From positions 496,001 to 560,000 of the forward strand of contig CAWAKJ010000003.1 of the NCBI GenBank assembly GCA_963782595.1: DNA of 64,000 nt, read 5' to 3'. The notes beneath the pieces were generated by a model. It saw nothing but the letters and a program-made list of their open reading frames with translations, was not told where the DNA came from and searched no databases. The translations under genes were made by a program, and so were the position numbers. The stretch is from JAMQPK01 sp963782595 (GTDB taxonomy: Bacteria > Acidobacteriota > Vicinamibacteria > Vicinamibacterales > JAMQPK01). Positions 17,064 through 26,068 of the stretch are shown one piece after another; the first letter of the stretch is position 1; every line of letters starts with the position of its first letter.

Positions 17064-17741
17064 ATGAGTGACGTTCACCTGCTCGAGATTTCCGGGCTCA
17101 CGCTGCGTCCCGGACGCCAGGTGGTGCTGTCGGATTTCTCTCTCACGGTCGATCGGGGAACGCTTCACGCCATTGTCGGTCCCAACGGCGCCGGCAAAAC
17201 GACGCTGCTGACGGCCATTCTCGGACTGACGCCATTTGACGGGCGTATCATCGCCCGCTGGGCGGGCCGCGGCCGCATGGCCTACGTGCCCCAGCAGTTC
17301 GACGTCGATCGCACGTTGCCGGTCACGGTCGCCGATTTTCTCGCGCTGACGCGGCAGCATTTCCCTGTGTGTCTGGGCGTGACGCGCGCGGCGCGCGCGC
17401 GCATTTCGCTGCTGCTCGATCGTGTCGGCCTGGGCGGCATCGAAGACCGGCCGCTGTCGGTTCTGTCCGGTGGAGAGCTGCGCCGTGTGCTGCTCGCCAA
17501 CGCGCTGGATCCGCTGCCGGAGCTGCTGATTCTCGACGAGCCAGGCGGCGGTCTCGACGCGACGGCCGCCCGCTGGCTCGACGACACGCTCATCTCGCTG
17601 AAGGGCGAGATCACAGTGCTGATGGTGTCGCACGATTCAGATCAGGTGCGCCGCATCGCCGATCACGTAACCGTGCTGAATCCGCCTTCGCGCGACGCCG
17701 AAGATCGCGCCGGCGCGGCAAGCCCGACGAACTATCCATGA
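17064..17741 (+). CDS. metal ABC transporter ATP-binding protein (ZnuC-like)
   Basis: A 225-residue ABC ATPase. Walker A is GPNGAGKTTL, the signature is LSGGELRRVLLANAL, Walker B is LLILDEPGGGLD and the H-loop is MVSHD. The Q-loop (AYVPQQFDVDRTLPVTVADF) is typical of zinc/manganese importers. It would energise uptake by the ZnuA- and ZnuB-like proteins encoded on either side. It starts 7 bp after the binding-protein gene and ends in an ATGA overlap with the permease gene. The region upstream carries no clear Zur box. Confidence 0.9.
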   Translation: MSDVHLLEISGLTLRPGRQVVLSDFSLTVDRGTLHAIVGPNGAGKTTLLTAILGLTPFDGRIIARWAGRGRMAYVPQQFDVDRTLPVTVADFLALTRQHFPVCLGVTRAARARISLLLDRVGLGGIEDRPLSVLSGGELRRVLLANALDPLPELLILDEPGGGLDATAARWLDDTLISLKGEITVLMVSHDSDQVRRIADHVTVLNPPSRDAEDRAGAASPTNYP

Positions 17742-18568
17742 GCCTCTCGGATCTGTTCGAGTATCCGTTCCTCGTGCGTGGCTTCATCAGCGTGATGCTG
17801 CTCGCGCCGCTACTCGGCGGCATGAGCCATCTCGTCGTCGCCAGACGGATGGCGTTCTTCAGCGCCGCGCTTGGGCAGGCGGCTATCACGGGTGTATGCG
17901 TGGGCCTGTTGCTGGGCGAGCCGCTCAATGCGCCCTACGGCGGCATGTTCGGGTTCTGTCTGCTTTCGACGCTCGCAATGGTATACGCCAAGCGGCGCTC
18001 GAAGCTGCCGCCCGACACGCTCATCGGCGTGTTCCTCGCGCTCACGTTGGGGCTCGGCCTGTGCCTGCTCGTCGCCGTCACGCGACAGTTCAACGTTCAT
18101 CAGGTCGAAGCGATTCTGTTCGGCAGCCTGCTGACCGTCACGGACGTCGATCTGATGCTGCTCGCCATCGCCTTCATCGGTGTGACCGTTCTCCTCTTCC
18201 GTCACTACAACGATCTTCTGCTCGACAGCCTGAGCACGCCCCTTGCCACGGTGCGCGGCGTCAATTCGGCGTTTCTGGAGTATGGCTTTGCCATCGTGCT
18301 GACGATCGCGATTCTGGTAAGCCTGAAAGTAATCGGTGCGCTTCTGGTCGAGGCGCTGATCATCGTGCCGGCGGCTGCAGCGAGGAACATTGCCCGAGGC
18401 ACCCGATCGTATCTGCTGTGGAGCGTGATCGTCGCGTTCGTAGCCGGTGCGGGAGGGTTGGCGATCTCGACGCGGTTGCTGGTCCCGACCGGGGGCGCCG
18501 TCGTGCTGGCCGTCAGCCTGATCTTCTTTCTCACGCTCGCGATCGGGTCGCTGCGCAAGCACGCTTGA
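17738..18568 (+). CDS. metal ABC transporter permease (ABC-3 family, ZnuB-like)
   Basis: A 276-residue membrane protein with about eight hydrophobic segments (FISVMLLAPLLGGMSHLVVA, GMFGFCLLSTLAMVY, ALTLGLGLCLLVAV, IVLTIAILVSLKVIGALLVE and others). VIGALLVEALIIVPAAAARN is the conserved ABC-3 block. It forms the channel of the zinc- or manganese-type importer with the two preceding genes. Its ATG overlaps the ATPase stop by four bases, which fixes the start; longer open frames upstream are out of register with the operon. Confidence 0.9.
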   Translation: MSLSDLFEYPFLVRGFISVMLLAPLLGGMSHLVVARRMAFFSAALGQAAITGVCVGLLLGEPLNAPYGGMFGFCLLSTLAMVYAKRRSKLPPDTLIGVFLALTLGLGLCLLVAVTRQFNVHQVEAILFGSLLTVTDVDLMLLAIAFIGVTVLLFRHYNDLLLDSLSTPLATVRGVNSAFLEYGFAIVLTIAILVSLKVIGALLVEALIIVPAAAARNIARGTRSYLLWSVIVAFVAGAGGLAISTRLLVPTGGAVVLAVSLIFFLTLAIGSLRKHA

Positions 18569-18578
18569 GCAGCACAGC

Positions 18579-18613
18579 GGTTCTTGGTTCTGGGTTCTGG
18601 GTTCTAGGTTCGT
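18579..18613. repeat. heptad tandem array (GGTTCTG type)
   Basis: Five consecutive heptads: GGTTCTT, GGTTCTG, GGTTCTG, GGTTCTA, GGTTCGT. The array begins 10 bp after the permease stop, between convergent genes. No gene lies in the 18569-18680 gap. Confidence 0.9.
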
Positions 18614-18680
18614 GGTGGCGCCTGGATTCCCGAGCGCATCTTTAAAAGAAAGTTGGCGTACTGCGTCCACTGCCCGCCGC

Positions 18681-19307
18681 TCAATGCAGCCGCGACTTGC
18701 TGCTTTGGGTGGGCATGATGCGCATCTCGAGCAGCTCGATGAGCGCTTCGCATCGCTCGAGCAGGCTGTTGCATTCGAGCAGGGCCTGTTTCTCCAGCGG
18801 TTCGAGATGCTGCGCGATGGCATGGACGAGGTCGGCGTCGGGAACATCCTTGGGAATGAAGTCGTGCTCGTTCTTATGCAGCGTACGCGCGATGAGCTTT
18901 TCGAGCCGGCGCCTGGCTTCCTGAAGGGCGACGGGCGCGTCCAGCCTGGCTTCCTTGATCGACTCGATGCGCGCGATGCGGTACTGTTCCGCTCCTTCGC
19001 GCGCCGCCCGTTCGCTGGTAATACGGAATTTTTCGAGACCGCGCAGCATGATGTTGTACCGACCGTCGGTGAGCCGCTCGGCGTGCGTGATGAAGCCCGC
19101 ACACCCGACGAGATAGACGTCCGGCGTGCGCTCGTACACCGACTCCCATCCCGGCCGGAGCATCACCATGCCGATCAGGCGCTCGCCCTCGAGGGCATCG
19201 GCGACCATCGCCCGATATCTGGGCTCGAAAATGTGGAGGGGCAGCAGCGCGCTGGGAAACAGCACGACGTTCGGCAGCGGGAAGACGGGAATTTCTGACG
19301 GCAGCAT
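18681..19307 (-). CDS. LON substrate-binding-domain protein (ATP-independent)
   Basis: A 208-residue protein consisting of the N-terminal LON domain (PUA-like barrel plus helical bundle): IPVFPLPNVVLFPSALLPLH, IFEPRYRAMVADAL, GCAGFITHAERLTDGRYNIM. No ATPase or protease domain follows. Such stand-alone proteins are widespread; a role in substrate recognition is assumed but unproven. The ATG at 19307 is preceded by AGGATTTCAG; a start 18 bp further upstream is possible. It follows the VWA gene on the same strand with an octad repeat between them. Confidence 0.88.
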   Translation of the reverse strand: MLPSEIPVFPLPNVVLFPSALLPLHIFEPRYRAMVADALEGERLIGMVMLRPGWESVYERTPDVYLVGCAGFITHAERLTDGRYNIMLRGLEKFRITSERAAREGAEQYRIARIESIKEARLDAPVALQEARRRLEKLIARTLHKNEHDFIPKDVPDADLVHAIAQHLEPLEKQALLECNSLLERCEALIELLEMRIMPTQSSKSRLH

Positions 19308-19322
19308 CTGAAATCCTGAAAC

Positions 19323-19370
19323 CAATCCGCCAATCTACCAATCTGCCAACTCGTGAATCAGTGAATAGTC
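19323..19370. repeat. octad tandem array (CAATCTGC type)
   Basis: Six 8-nt units from CAATCCGC, CAATCTAC, CAATCTGC, CAACTCGT to GAATCAGT, GAATAGTC, increasingly degenerate. The last units contain the stop codon (19358-19360) and final codons of the VWA gene. Confidence 0.75.
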
Positions 19371-20683
19371 CTGGTCTTCTTGTCCATGTAGTCCATCAGC
19401 ACGTACTGGCCCAGCGTATACGGCGTCGTGAAGTACGCTTTTCCGCGGCAGATCTCCGCCACCCGCCGGACGAACGCGACGAGCTCGTAGTCGCGCGCCA
19501 GCATGAACGTGTTGATCATGATGTTGCTCTTGCGGCACGCGGCGACCTCGGCAATCGTCTCCGAGACGATGAACGGGTCGAGCCCGAAGGCGTTTTTGTA
19601 GATCCGGCCGTCCGGTTGCGTGAGCGCCGACGGTTTGCCGTCGGTGATCATCACGATCTGCCGCATGTCCTTGCGCTGCCTGTCCAGAATGCGGCGCGCG
19701 AGGCGCAGCCCTTCGCGCGTGTTCGTGTAATACGGCCCCACCCGCACGCGGCCCAGCTCGCGCAGAGGAATCTCTTCGGCTGAGTCGTGAAAGAGGATGA
19801 CGTTCAGCGCATCGCCGGGGTACTGCAGCCGGATCAGGTTCGCGAGGGCCAGCGCCACTCGTTTGGCGGGCGTAAAGCGGTCCTCGCCGTACAGGATCAT
19901 GCTGTGGCTGCAGTCGAGCATCAGCACCGTCGCACAGGACGATTGATACTCGCCCTGCGACACCATGAGATCCTCGTACTGGATATCGATCACAGGCGTA
20001 CCGGGACTAGGGATCAGGGATTTGGGATTGGCTCTGAACGAGCCCGAGTTCTCATACGCGCGTTTGACGGCGTTCAAGACCGTGCTGCTCGGATCCAGGT
20101 TCAACGCATCGCCGAACTCGTACGGCTTCGGCGCGGCAATCGTCTCGATGCCGGTTGAGTTGTCGCGCGTGTCGTGGCGGCCGAGGCTGCTCTTGCCGAG
20201 CGAGCCGAGCAGATCGCGCAGGGCGCGATAGCCGAGAAAATCCAGGCTCTTATCGGTGACCTCGAAGCGGGTTGGCGGAGCGTCGGGGCCAAAGCCCCCG
20301 CCGGTGCCCGGCGCCTGCCGCTCGGCGCGCTCGGCATCGAGATCCGGCGCGGGGGTGATGAACCCTTCCTGCATCATGCGATCGATGATGTCCTGGATGA
20401 GCTGTTCCAGCTTCGATCGCGCGTCGGCCTGATCGGCGTCGGCCGGATCGCCGAGGAGCCGTTCCAGCGCCTCTTCGGGCAGCACGCCGCCGTTGAAGAG
20501 CGCATCCATGATCGCGTCGTGGAGCGCCTGCATGGTGCGATCGTCTTCGGACTCGCCATACATGCCGCCGTAGGGCGACTGAAAGCCGCTCGACAGCAGA
20601 AGATCGGACAGCTTCTCGACGAGGTCGTCGAGATCCAGATCGTCCAGCGGGTCGCCGGTGTATTTCGAGTACTTGTATCGCAC
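19358..20683 (-). CDS. von Willebrand factor A domain protein, partner of the AAA+ ATPase
   Basis: A 441-residue cytoplasmic protein. The N-terminal half is acidic and helical (DDLDLDDLVEKLSDLLLSSG; LEQLIQDIIDRMMQEG), and the C-terminal half is a VWA domain with the MIDAS motif MLDCSHSM and a later IVMITDGKPSAL. The GTG start at 20683 overlaps the stop of the AAA+ gene by one base (TAGTG), so the two are coupled. AAA+ plus VWA pairs (MoxR/VWA, magnesium-chelatase I/D-like) act as metal-insertion or complex-remodelling machines. The target here is unknown, since no obvious client gene adjoins. No signal peptide or membrane span is seen. Confidence 0.85.
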   Translation of the reverse strand: MRYKYSKYTGDPLDDLDLDDLVEKLSDLLLSSGFQSPYGGMYGESEDDRTMQALHDAIMDALFNGGVLPEEALERLLGDPADADQADARSKLEQLIQDIIDRMMQEGFITPAPDLDAERAERQAPGTGGGFGPDAPPTRFEVTDKSLDFLGYRALRDLLGSLGKSSLGRHDTRDNSTGIETIAAPKPYEFGDALNLDPSSTVLNAVKRAYENSGSFRANPKSLIPSPGTPVIDIQYEDLMVSQGEYQSSCATVLMLDCSHSMILYGEDRFTPAKRVALALANLIRLQYPGDALNVILFHDSAEEIPLRELGRVRVGPYYTNTREGLRLARRILDRQRKDMRQIVMITDGKPSALTQPDGRIYKNAFGLDPFIVSETIAEVAACRKSNIMINTFMLARDYELVAFVRRVAEICRGKAYFTTPYTLGQYVLMDYMDKKTRTIH

Positions 20684-22203
20684 TAGTTGTAATACTTCTT
20701 CTTGCCGCTCGGCAGCGGGAATCCTTCCTCGATGTCGCGCTCGGCCGCGCGTGTGGCCGGGCGCCTCTGCGCCGGCTCGGCCGCGTGATACCCGCGCTCG
20801 TCGCTGCGGCTGATCTTCTTCTGCGCGTACATGCCTTCGAGGACGAAATCGACGCCCGACGCCAGCGCGGGTTCCGACGCTTTCGATCCGAGTTGCAGGT
20901 GCTCGGCCAGTTCGAGCAGCCCCTGTACGCCTCTGGCCTGGGCGAGCAGTTCCTTCGCCGACGAGGTGTCGGCCGACTGCAGCGAGCCGCCCAGATCGAA
21001 CCATTCGATGACCCGGCGGAGATCCACGTTGTCGAACCGCTCGGCGAACACGTTTGCCACCGACGCGCGGATGAGATCGCGCGCGACGTTGTCGGCCCCC
21101 TTGAGCTCGCCTTCGTATTCCATCTCGAACTTGCCCGTAATCGACGGCAGCGCCGCGTACACGTCCGTCACGCGGGCGACGACGTGCGGCTCGCCGTTGG
21201 TGAGCGCGCGGCGCTCGGCATTGGACAACACGTTCTCGAGGCACGTAATCGCCAACCGTTGGCTGACACCCGAGCGCCGATCGATCTTCCGGTCGGCGCG
21301 TGCCTGAAAGGCGATCTCCTCGACGACCTCGCGCACGTAGAGCGGCACGTCGATTTTCTTCGCATCGGCGCGATCCAGCCACGCTTCCTGCGCCGTGATA
21401 TCCATCGCGTGCTGGCGCGTCGCCGGGTAATGTGTCCTGATCTCCGACCCGATGCGATCCTTGAGCGGTGTGATGATCTTGCCGCGTGCGGTGTAGTCCT
21501 CGGGATTCGCGGTGAAGACCATGAGCAGGTCGAGCGGCAGCCGGATCGGGTACCCCTTGATCTGGATGTCGCCCTCCTGAAGGATGTTGAACAGACCCAC
21601 CTGAATCTTGCCGGCGAGATCCGGCAGCTCGTTGATGCCGAAGATGCCGCGGTTGGCGCGCGGCAGCAGCCCGTAGTGAATCGTGAGCTCGTCGGACAGC
21701 TGCAGACCGCTCCGCGCCGCCTTGATGGGATCGATGTCGCCGAGCATGTCGGCGATCGTCACGTCGGGAGTCGCGAGCTTCTCGACGTATCGCGCTTCTC
21801 GAGGCAGCCACGCGATCGTGGTGTCCGCTCCTTCGGCTGCAATGCGCATGCGGCACGCCGAGCAGATCGGTTCCAGCGGATCGTCGTGGATCTCACAACC
21901 GGCCACGACCGGCATTTGTTCGTCGAGCAGCGATACGAGCGCACGCAGGATGCGGCTCTTCGCCTGGCCGCGCAGGCCCAGCAGAATGAAGTTGTGACGC
22001 GACAGGATCGCGTTGACGAGTTGGGGAATGACGGTTTCGTCGTATCCGATAATGCCGGGGAACAGCGCCTCGCCGCTCTTCAGCTTCTTGATTAGATTAT
22101 CGCGGACTTCGTTCTTGACGGTCCGGCGGGGAAACGCCTCCGGCGATGCGTCACGAGCGTGCCGCAGATCGCCGAGCGTCCTGACGGTGGAAATAGATGC
22201 CAT
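20683..22203 (-). CDS. AAA+ ATPase related to magnesium-chelatase subunit I / MoxR
   Basis: A 506-residue protein. Walker A is GLRGQAKS (76-83) with a following RILRALVSLL helix; the Walker B region is GIFGINELPDL. The sensor-1 region is DLLMVFTANPEDYTARGKII, followed by PLKDRIGSEIRTHYP. A Cys-rich insert CEIHDDPLEPICSACRM probably binds zinc. The layout follows ChlI/BchI rather than classical MoxR, but there is no chlorophyll pathway in the window. With the VWA protein encoded next it likely forms a two-part remodelling machine. The ATG at 22203 was chosen because the upstream extension crosses the divergent GDPD gene. Confidence 0.85.
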   Translation of the reverse strand: MASISTVRTLGDLRHARDASPEAFPRRTVKNEVRDNLIKKLKSGEALFPGIIGYDETVIPQLVNAILSRHNFILLGLRGQAKSRILRALVSLLDEQMPVVAGCEIHDDPLEPICSACRMRIAAEGADTTIAWLPREARYVEKLATPDVTIADMLGDIDPIKAARSGLQLSDELTIHYGLLPRANRGIFGINELPDLAGKIQVGLFNILQEGDIQIKGYPIRLPLDLLMVFTANPEDYTARGKIITPLKDRIGSEIRTHYPATRQHAMDITAQEAWLDRADAKKIDVPLYVREVVEEIAFQARADRKIDRRSGVSQRLAITCLENVLSNAERRALTNGEPHVVARVTDVYAALPSITGKFEMEYEGELKGADNVARDLIRASVANVFAERFDNVDLRRVIEWFDLGGSLQSADTSSAKELLAQARGVQGLLELAEHLQLGSKASEPALASGVDFVLEGMYAQKKISRSDERGYHAAEPAQRRPATRAAERDIEEGFPLPSGKKKYYN

Positions 22204-22233
22204 GCCCGATTCTATCCCAGCTAGAATCGCGCG

Positions 22234-22968
22234 GTGCACCCGGCGTTCCGGTCGTCTCGCCCCCTGGTCATCGCTCATCGGGGCGGAAGCAAGATCGGGC
22301 CGGAAAACACCATTACCGCGTTCGATCGAGGGCTTGCAGCCGGCGCCGATGGCCTCGAGCTCGACGTACATCTGTCACGCGACGGCACGGTCGTCGTGCA
22401 TCATGACGCGTGGCTCGACCGCACCACTCAGGCGAAAGGCCCGCTGGCAGTCCGAACGGCCGCAGAGCTTGCCGAGCTCGACATTCCGACGTTGCGCGAT
22501 GTCTTCGAGCGTTACCCCGAGATCGGCATCATCATCGAGTTGAAGCAGGGCGGAGCGATGCTCGCTGACGCCGTCGTGCAGGAGATCCGCCGCGCAGGCG
22601 CCGCGGGACGCGTGTGCCTCGGATCGTTCAGCCTCACCGCGCTTCGTGCCGCGCGTGCGTCAGCGCCGGAGATTGCGACCAGTGGCGCGCGGTTCGAGGT
22701 GCGCGTGGCGCTGTATCGCTCGTGGTTGCACCTGACGCCGGGCCGCGTACGCTATCAGGCGTTTCAGGTCCCGGAGGTCAGCGGCACCACGCGCGTCGTC
22801 TCGCCGCGCTTCGTGCAACTCGCGCATAAAGCCGGGCTTGCCGTGCAGGTGTGGACCGTGGACGAGCCCGACGACATGCGGCGACTGCTCGACTGGGGCG
22901 TCGACGGAATCATTTCAGATCGGCCGGATATCGCGGCTGAAGTAGTGCGGGACTGGAACAGCAAGTAA
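22234..22968 (+). CDS. glycerophosphodiester phosphodiesterase
   Basis: A 244-residue GDPD-family TIM barrel starting at GTG. The catalytic signature is IAHRGGSKIGPENTITAF (H15, R16, E24), followed by DGLELDVHLSRDG (E42, D44) and VVHHD (H57). The barrel ends with VQVWTVDEPDDMRRLLDWGV and GIISDRPD. There is no signal peptide, so it should hydrolyse glycerophosphodiesters to glycerol-3-phosphate and alcohol in the cytoplasm, recycling phospholipid head groups. It is divergent from the AAA+ gene with only 30 bp between starts, so promoters must overlap the coding ends. Confidence 0.92.
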   Translation: MHPAFRSSRPLVIAHRGGSKIGPENTITAFDRGLAAGADGLELDVHLSRDGTVVVHHDAWLDRTTQAKGPLAVRTAAELAELDIPTLRDVFERYPEIGIIIELKQGGAMLADAVVQEIRRAGAAGRVCLGSFSLTALRAARASAPEIATSGARFEVRVALYRSWLHLTPGRVRYQAFQVPEVSGTTRVVSPRFVQLAHKAGLAVQVWTVDEPDDMRRLLDWGVDGIISDRPDIAAEVVRDWNSK

Positions 22969-22969
22969 G

Positions 22970-23000
22970 GGAGCCTGAAGCCGGAAGCCTGAAGCCGGAA
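22970..23000. repeat. heptad tandem array (GAAGCCG/GAAGCCT)
   Basis: Units GGAGCCT, GAAGCCG, GAAGCCT, GAAGCCG fill the 32-bp gap exactly between two convergent stop codons (GDPD and lytic transglycosylase). Confidence 0.85.
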
Positions 23001-24515
23001 TCAGTCGACTGGCGACGGGCTGGAGACCTGGGGGACAGACACCGGGTTGGAAGCGCGGACGGCGTGTGTGGCCTTGCGCTCGGCGACCGCCTGCTCGAAG
23101 AGGCGCAGCACCTTATCATTGGTGCGAAAGTCGGCCAGAATTGCACCGCGGCCGCTGGAGTATGCCTCGTCTATGGCATAGGCGAGCACCGTGGCCATGA
23201 CAGACCCCTCCTCTGTATTGGTCGCGGCGAAGCGCTGCTGGAATCCCTTGAGTACGGGTTCGAACGCGCGATCGTCCCATTGTTCGTCAGTCACCTGGAG
23301 ACGAACGAACTCGTTGAGGATCGACAAATAGGAATCGGCGGCCGGCCGGTGCCAGAACGTCACGTTCGCGCCGAACTCCTTGACGTACAACGGCAGATAC
23401 AACGTGGCGTGGGCCGGCACTTGCGTCAAGAGCGCAGGATTGAAGCGGCGGATGTCGTCGGCTGAAAGGTGCGTGCGCCGCGTGATTTCAGCCAGCGAAA
23501 TCGCGCGCGCCGTCCGCATCGCGAAAATCTGCGTCTGCGGCATCGACGCTCTCAAATTCGCGATATTGACCGTGTTACCGAAGACCATCTCGGCGTACAC
23601 CGCCGAGCGAGGTCCGTAGGTGCGGTAGATGTCGCGGTAGCCATAGAGCGCGATCTTTCGGAGGTCGCGCGCAAACTGCGATCCCAGGAAGTAGCGATCG
23701 CGCACGTCTCCACCACCCAACCGTCCGCCGCTGACGATGATGCGGCCGACGTTCGTGCCGCCGCTGTGATGCTCCGAGAGCGCCGGGATGAACGACCCAT
23801 ATCGGGTGGCGAGAATGGTGAGGTACGCCGCGCAATACGACGCCTGCGTCGTCTGATTGTGCGCCTCGATGACGTGCGGGGTCAGGCGGTTCAGATGATC
23901 CCAATTGCCCTTAAGCCATTGGCAGAAGCCGATCGCCCTTGCTTTCGACCGCCGCGTCCCATTGAGACCCGATTCGAGAAGCGCCTGCGCGAGCCCGATT
24001 TCCCCCGGCACGCCGAACCGCTCGTAGATCGCGGTCCATTCCTTCAGAAAGCCGCCATACCGGTGCGCGTTCGGCAGCACGTAGTGCCCGCGTGTCGGGT
24101 TGTGCACAATCGGGCCGGCGGCGTGTTCGAGGATCGTTGCGACCTGTTCGCGCTTGTCGTCGAGTTTGACGGCAAGCTGGCGTCCGGTCAGCAGGTGCGC
24201 GAGCGAGGGGTCCTTCCAGTCGCCGTCGCGTGTCCAGTCGCCCTTGGTTGGGAACACTGCCAGAAGGCGTCCGTCGACCGCGCTCCCGTAGGCGATGTGG
24301 CCGTCAGGAATAGTAAAGATGTGCTGCCAGAATGAATAACCGGGCCGGTATTTGTTGAGCGCGGCCAGGTCTTCGGTGCGGCGCGCCTGCGCGTGCTGGT
24401 ACGCAAGATTCAACGGAGCGATCGCGCCGGCCTGCGCATTGCTGCGCACGCTGAACGGATCGAGCCACGCCGCAAAGAGGGCGGCCAGAGCGAAGGCCGA
24501 AAGCTTCCGTGTCAC
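23001..24515 (-). CDS. lytic transglycosylase-like exported protein
   Basis: A 504-residue protein with a signal peptide (MTRKLSAFALAALFAAWLDP). The SLT-type catalytic core is at about 160-300: YERFGVPGEIGLAQALLESG with the likely acid E181, then AIGFCQWLKGNWDHLNRLT and a long helical part. After it comes a LysM-like segment (ARAISLAEITRRTHLSADDI, FNPALLTQVPAHATLYLP), suggesting peptidoglycan binding, as in MltD. It would cleave murein glycan strands in the periplasm. The C-terminal 100 residues are helical and unrecognised. The gene sits between two heptad arrays. Confidence 0.8.
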   Translation of the reverse strand: MTRKLSAFALAALFAAWLDPFSVRSNAQAGAIAPLNLAYQHAQARRTEDLAALNKYRPGYSFWQHIFTIPDGHIAYGSAVDGRLLAVFPTKGDWTRDGDWKDPSLAHLLTGRQLAVKLDDKREQVATILEHAAGPIVHNPTRGHYVLPNAHRYGGFLKEWTAIYERFGVPGEIGLAQALLESGLNGTRRSKARAIGFCQWLKGNWDHLNRLTPHVIEAHNQTTQASYCAAYLTILATRYGSFIPALSEHHSGGTNVGRIIVSGGRLGGGDVRDRYFLGSQFARDLRKIALYGYRDIYRTYGPRSAVYAEMVFGNTVNIANLRASMPQTQIFAMRTARAISLAEITRRTHLSADDIRRFNPALLTQVPAHATLYLPLYVKEFGANVTFWHRPAADSYLSILNEFVRLQVTDEQWDDRAFEPVLKGFQQRFAATNTEEGSVMATVLAYAIDEAYSSGRGAILADFRTNDKVLRLFEQAVAERKATHAVRASNPVSVPQVSSPSPVD

Positions 24516-24731
24516 TGGGGGATGGCAGATCCATGATAGCGCGAAGTCGCAAGTCGCAAACTCGAAAGTCGTTAGGCGAAAGTCGGTCGAAAGTTCCGAG
24601 TCGCAACCCCAGATCCGTTAGCTACAGGTCAGTCAGAGCTAAAGGCCGACGCTGGAACGCCTTGCGACTTTAGCCCGCCTTGCGCCTGACGACTTCCGAC
24701 TCGCGCCTTACGACTATCTACTGTCTACTAT
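24516..24731. repeat. long inverted pair of heptad arrays (AAGTCGC / CGACTTC)
   Basis: Left array 24537-24585 has AAGTCGC-like heptads; right array 24690-24731 has CGACTTC, CGACTCG, CGCCTTA, CGACTAT, CTACTGT, CTACTAT, its approximate reverse complement. The right array runs into the HupE gene, encoding its last residues (SIVDSR) and the stop codon at 24714-24716. No gene lies between the two coding ends. Confidence 0.8.
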
Positions 24732-26030
24732 GGACTTTTCCGGCAGCTCCGGCTGAGCGTCCACCGGCTTCCTGCGCACCAGTCCCGCAATAAACCAGAC
24801 CACTCCGCCAACGACCGTCATCGCAAGGAGCCACCGAACGACGGTGAGCATCAACTGGAGATCCATGACCGGCCAGCCCGACAGCCGGGCGGTGTTGATG
24901 CGCGAGGTCATCCAGTGCCATCCGACATGGCCGATGACAATCGACGACACGATGATGCCCGCCCGCTCGGCGATGGCCTGCGTAAACAGCATGTTGAATG
25001 CGGGCAGCGCGATGGCGAGGATGATGAGGGTACCGAGCTCCAGGCCGACGTTGTAGGCCACGAGCGCCGCGAGGGGATGAGAACCTGCAAACTGGAGCGT
25101 CTCCTGAAGCGCGATAGCGAAACCCAGTCCGTGGATCAGCCCGAAGACCAACGCCACGATCCAACGGTGCTGAAGATAGGGTCCGGAAAAAACCCTCCCG
25201 ACCCCATTTTCGATCGACACATATACAAGCGACATGGCCATCAGGGCGCCGATCGTGGGGGCAAACCACGTTCCCATCGGTGCAAGCCCGACGGCGGCGA
25301 GCGTGAGGGTAATCGAATGGCCGACAGCAAACGCCGCGATGGGCTTCACCAGGTCGCGCGCGCGCCGGTACGGAATGGCAAGCGCAATGACGAACAGCAG
25401 GTGGTCGAGCCCGTCCAGAAAACGGTAGAAGCCAGCCTTCAGGAACACCCAGGCGGCTTGTGTCGTCGTGGGGTCGAGACGGACGAGCGGGGTATCGTCG
25501 TGAATCCGGAACGCGCGGACGCCGCCATCAGGACTGATGAAATTGATGAAGGTGGCCGTCCGCTGCGCAAGACCCTGTCCGAAGAGGACGCGCATGGAGA
25601 ACGGAGAGTTCTGCGATTGAATCGGGAAATGCAGCTCGAGATCGAGGAATCCCTGGTTGTAGTACAGCTGGGTTGATGCCGGGAGCGTCGCGCCGCGCAC
25701 GCGCGCGAGTGCGCGGTCATACGTGTCGAACGATCGGTCGGAGGGCAGCGAGATGCGCGCGTTGGCCAGGTCGTAGCGCGTCAGCCGCTCGTCGCCTTCC
25801 AGAAAAATCATGCCGTTCGAGATCTGGTTCGCGGCCTCACGCAGCGCCGGATCCAGATAGGCCATCGCGAGATAGCCGGTTCCATCCTTCGGAAGGTTCG
25901 CGTCGGTGATGGCGATGAGCGGAACGCGCAGCAACACCTGCAGCACGTTCTGCTGTGGGCTGACGTAGCTCTGGATGACAATCTCGTCGGGGATGTCGTG
26001 CGCCGTAAGCCCCGTCTGGAGCGTCAGCAC
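24714..26030 (-). CDS. HupE/UreJ-family membrane protein (putative nickel/cobalt transporter)
   Basis: A protein of about 438 residues. The N-terminal half is extracytoplasmic (HDIPDEIVIQSYVSPQQNVL), and the C-terminal half has about seven membrane segments including FLDGLDHLLFVIALAIPYRR, GHSITLTLAA and VFGLIHGLGFAIALQETLQF. The H-x4-D-H and GLIHGLGFA blocks are the HupE/UreJ-2 signature. Members are thought to move Ni2+ or Co2+, but a urease or hydrogenase locus is absent here. The usable GTG start at 26030 cuts into the hydrophobic leader; a full signal peptide (LRALLASLVVL) lies just upstream in frame without ATG, and an ATG at 26073 is one base out of frame. Confidence 0.8.
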   Translation of the reverse strand: MLTLQTGLTAHDIPDEIVIQSYVSPQQNVLQVLLRVPLIAITDANLPKDGTGYLAMAYLDPALREAANQISNGMIFLEGDERLTRYDLANARISLPSDRSFDTYDRALARVRGATLPASTQLYYNQGFLDLELHFPIQSQNSPFSMRVLFGQGLAQRTATFINFISPDGGVRAFRIHDDTPLVRLDPTTTQAAWVFLKAGFYRFLDGLDHLLFVIALAIPYRRARDLVKPIAAFAVGHSITLTLAAVGLAPMGTWFAPTIGALMAMSLVYVSIENGVGRVFSGPYLQHRWIVALVFGLIHGLGFAIALQETLQFAGSHPLAALVAYNVGLELGTLIILAIALPAFNMLFTQAIAERAGIIVSSIVIGHVGWHWMTSRINTARLSGWPVMDLQLMLTVVRWLLAMTVVGGVVWFIAGLVRRKPVDAQPELPEKSIVDSR

Positions 26031-26068
26031 AACGAGCGATGCGAGGAGTGCGCGCAGAGACTCGGACG

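Noticed and set aside
22204..22371. Upstream extension of the AAA+ ATPase
   Set aside because: It overlaps the divergent GDPD start and does not resemble the family N-terminus; ATG 22203 begins the conserved part.
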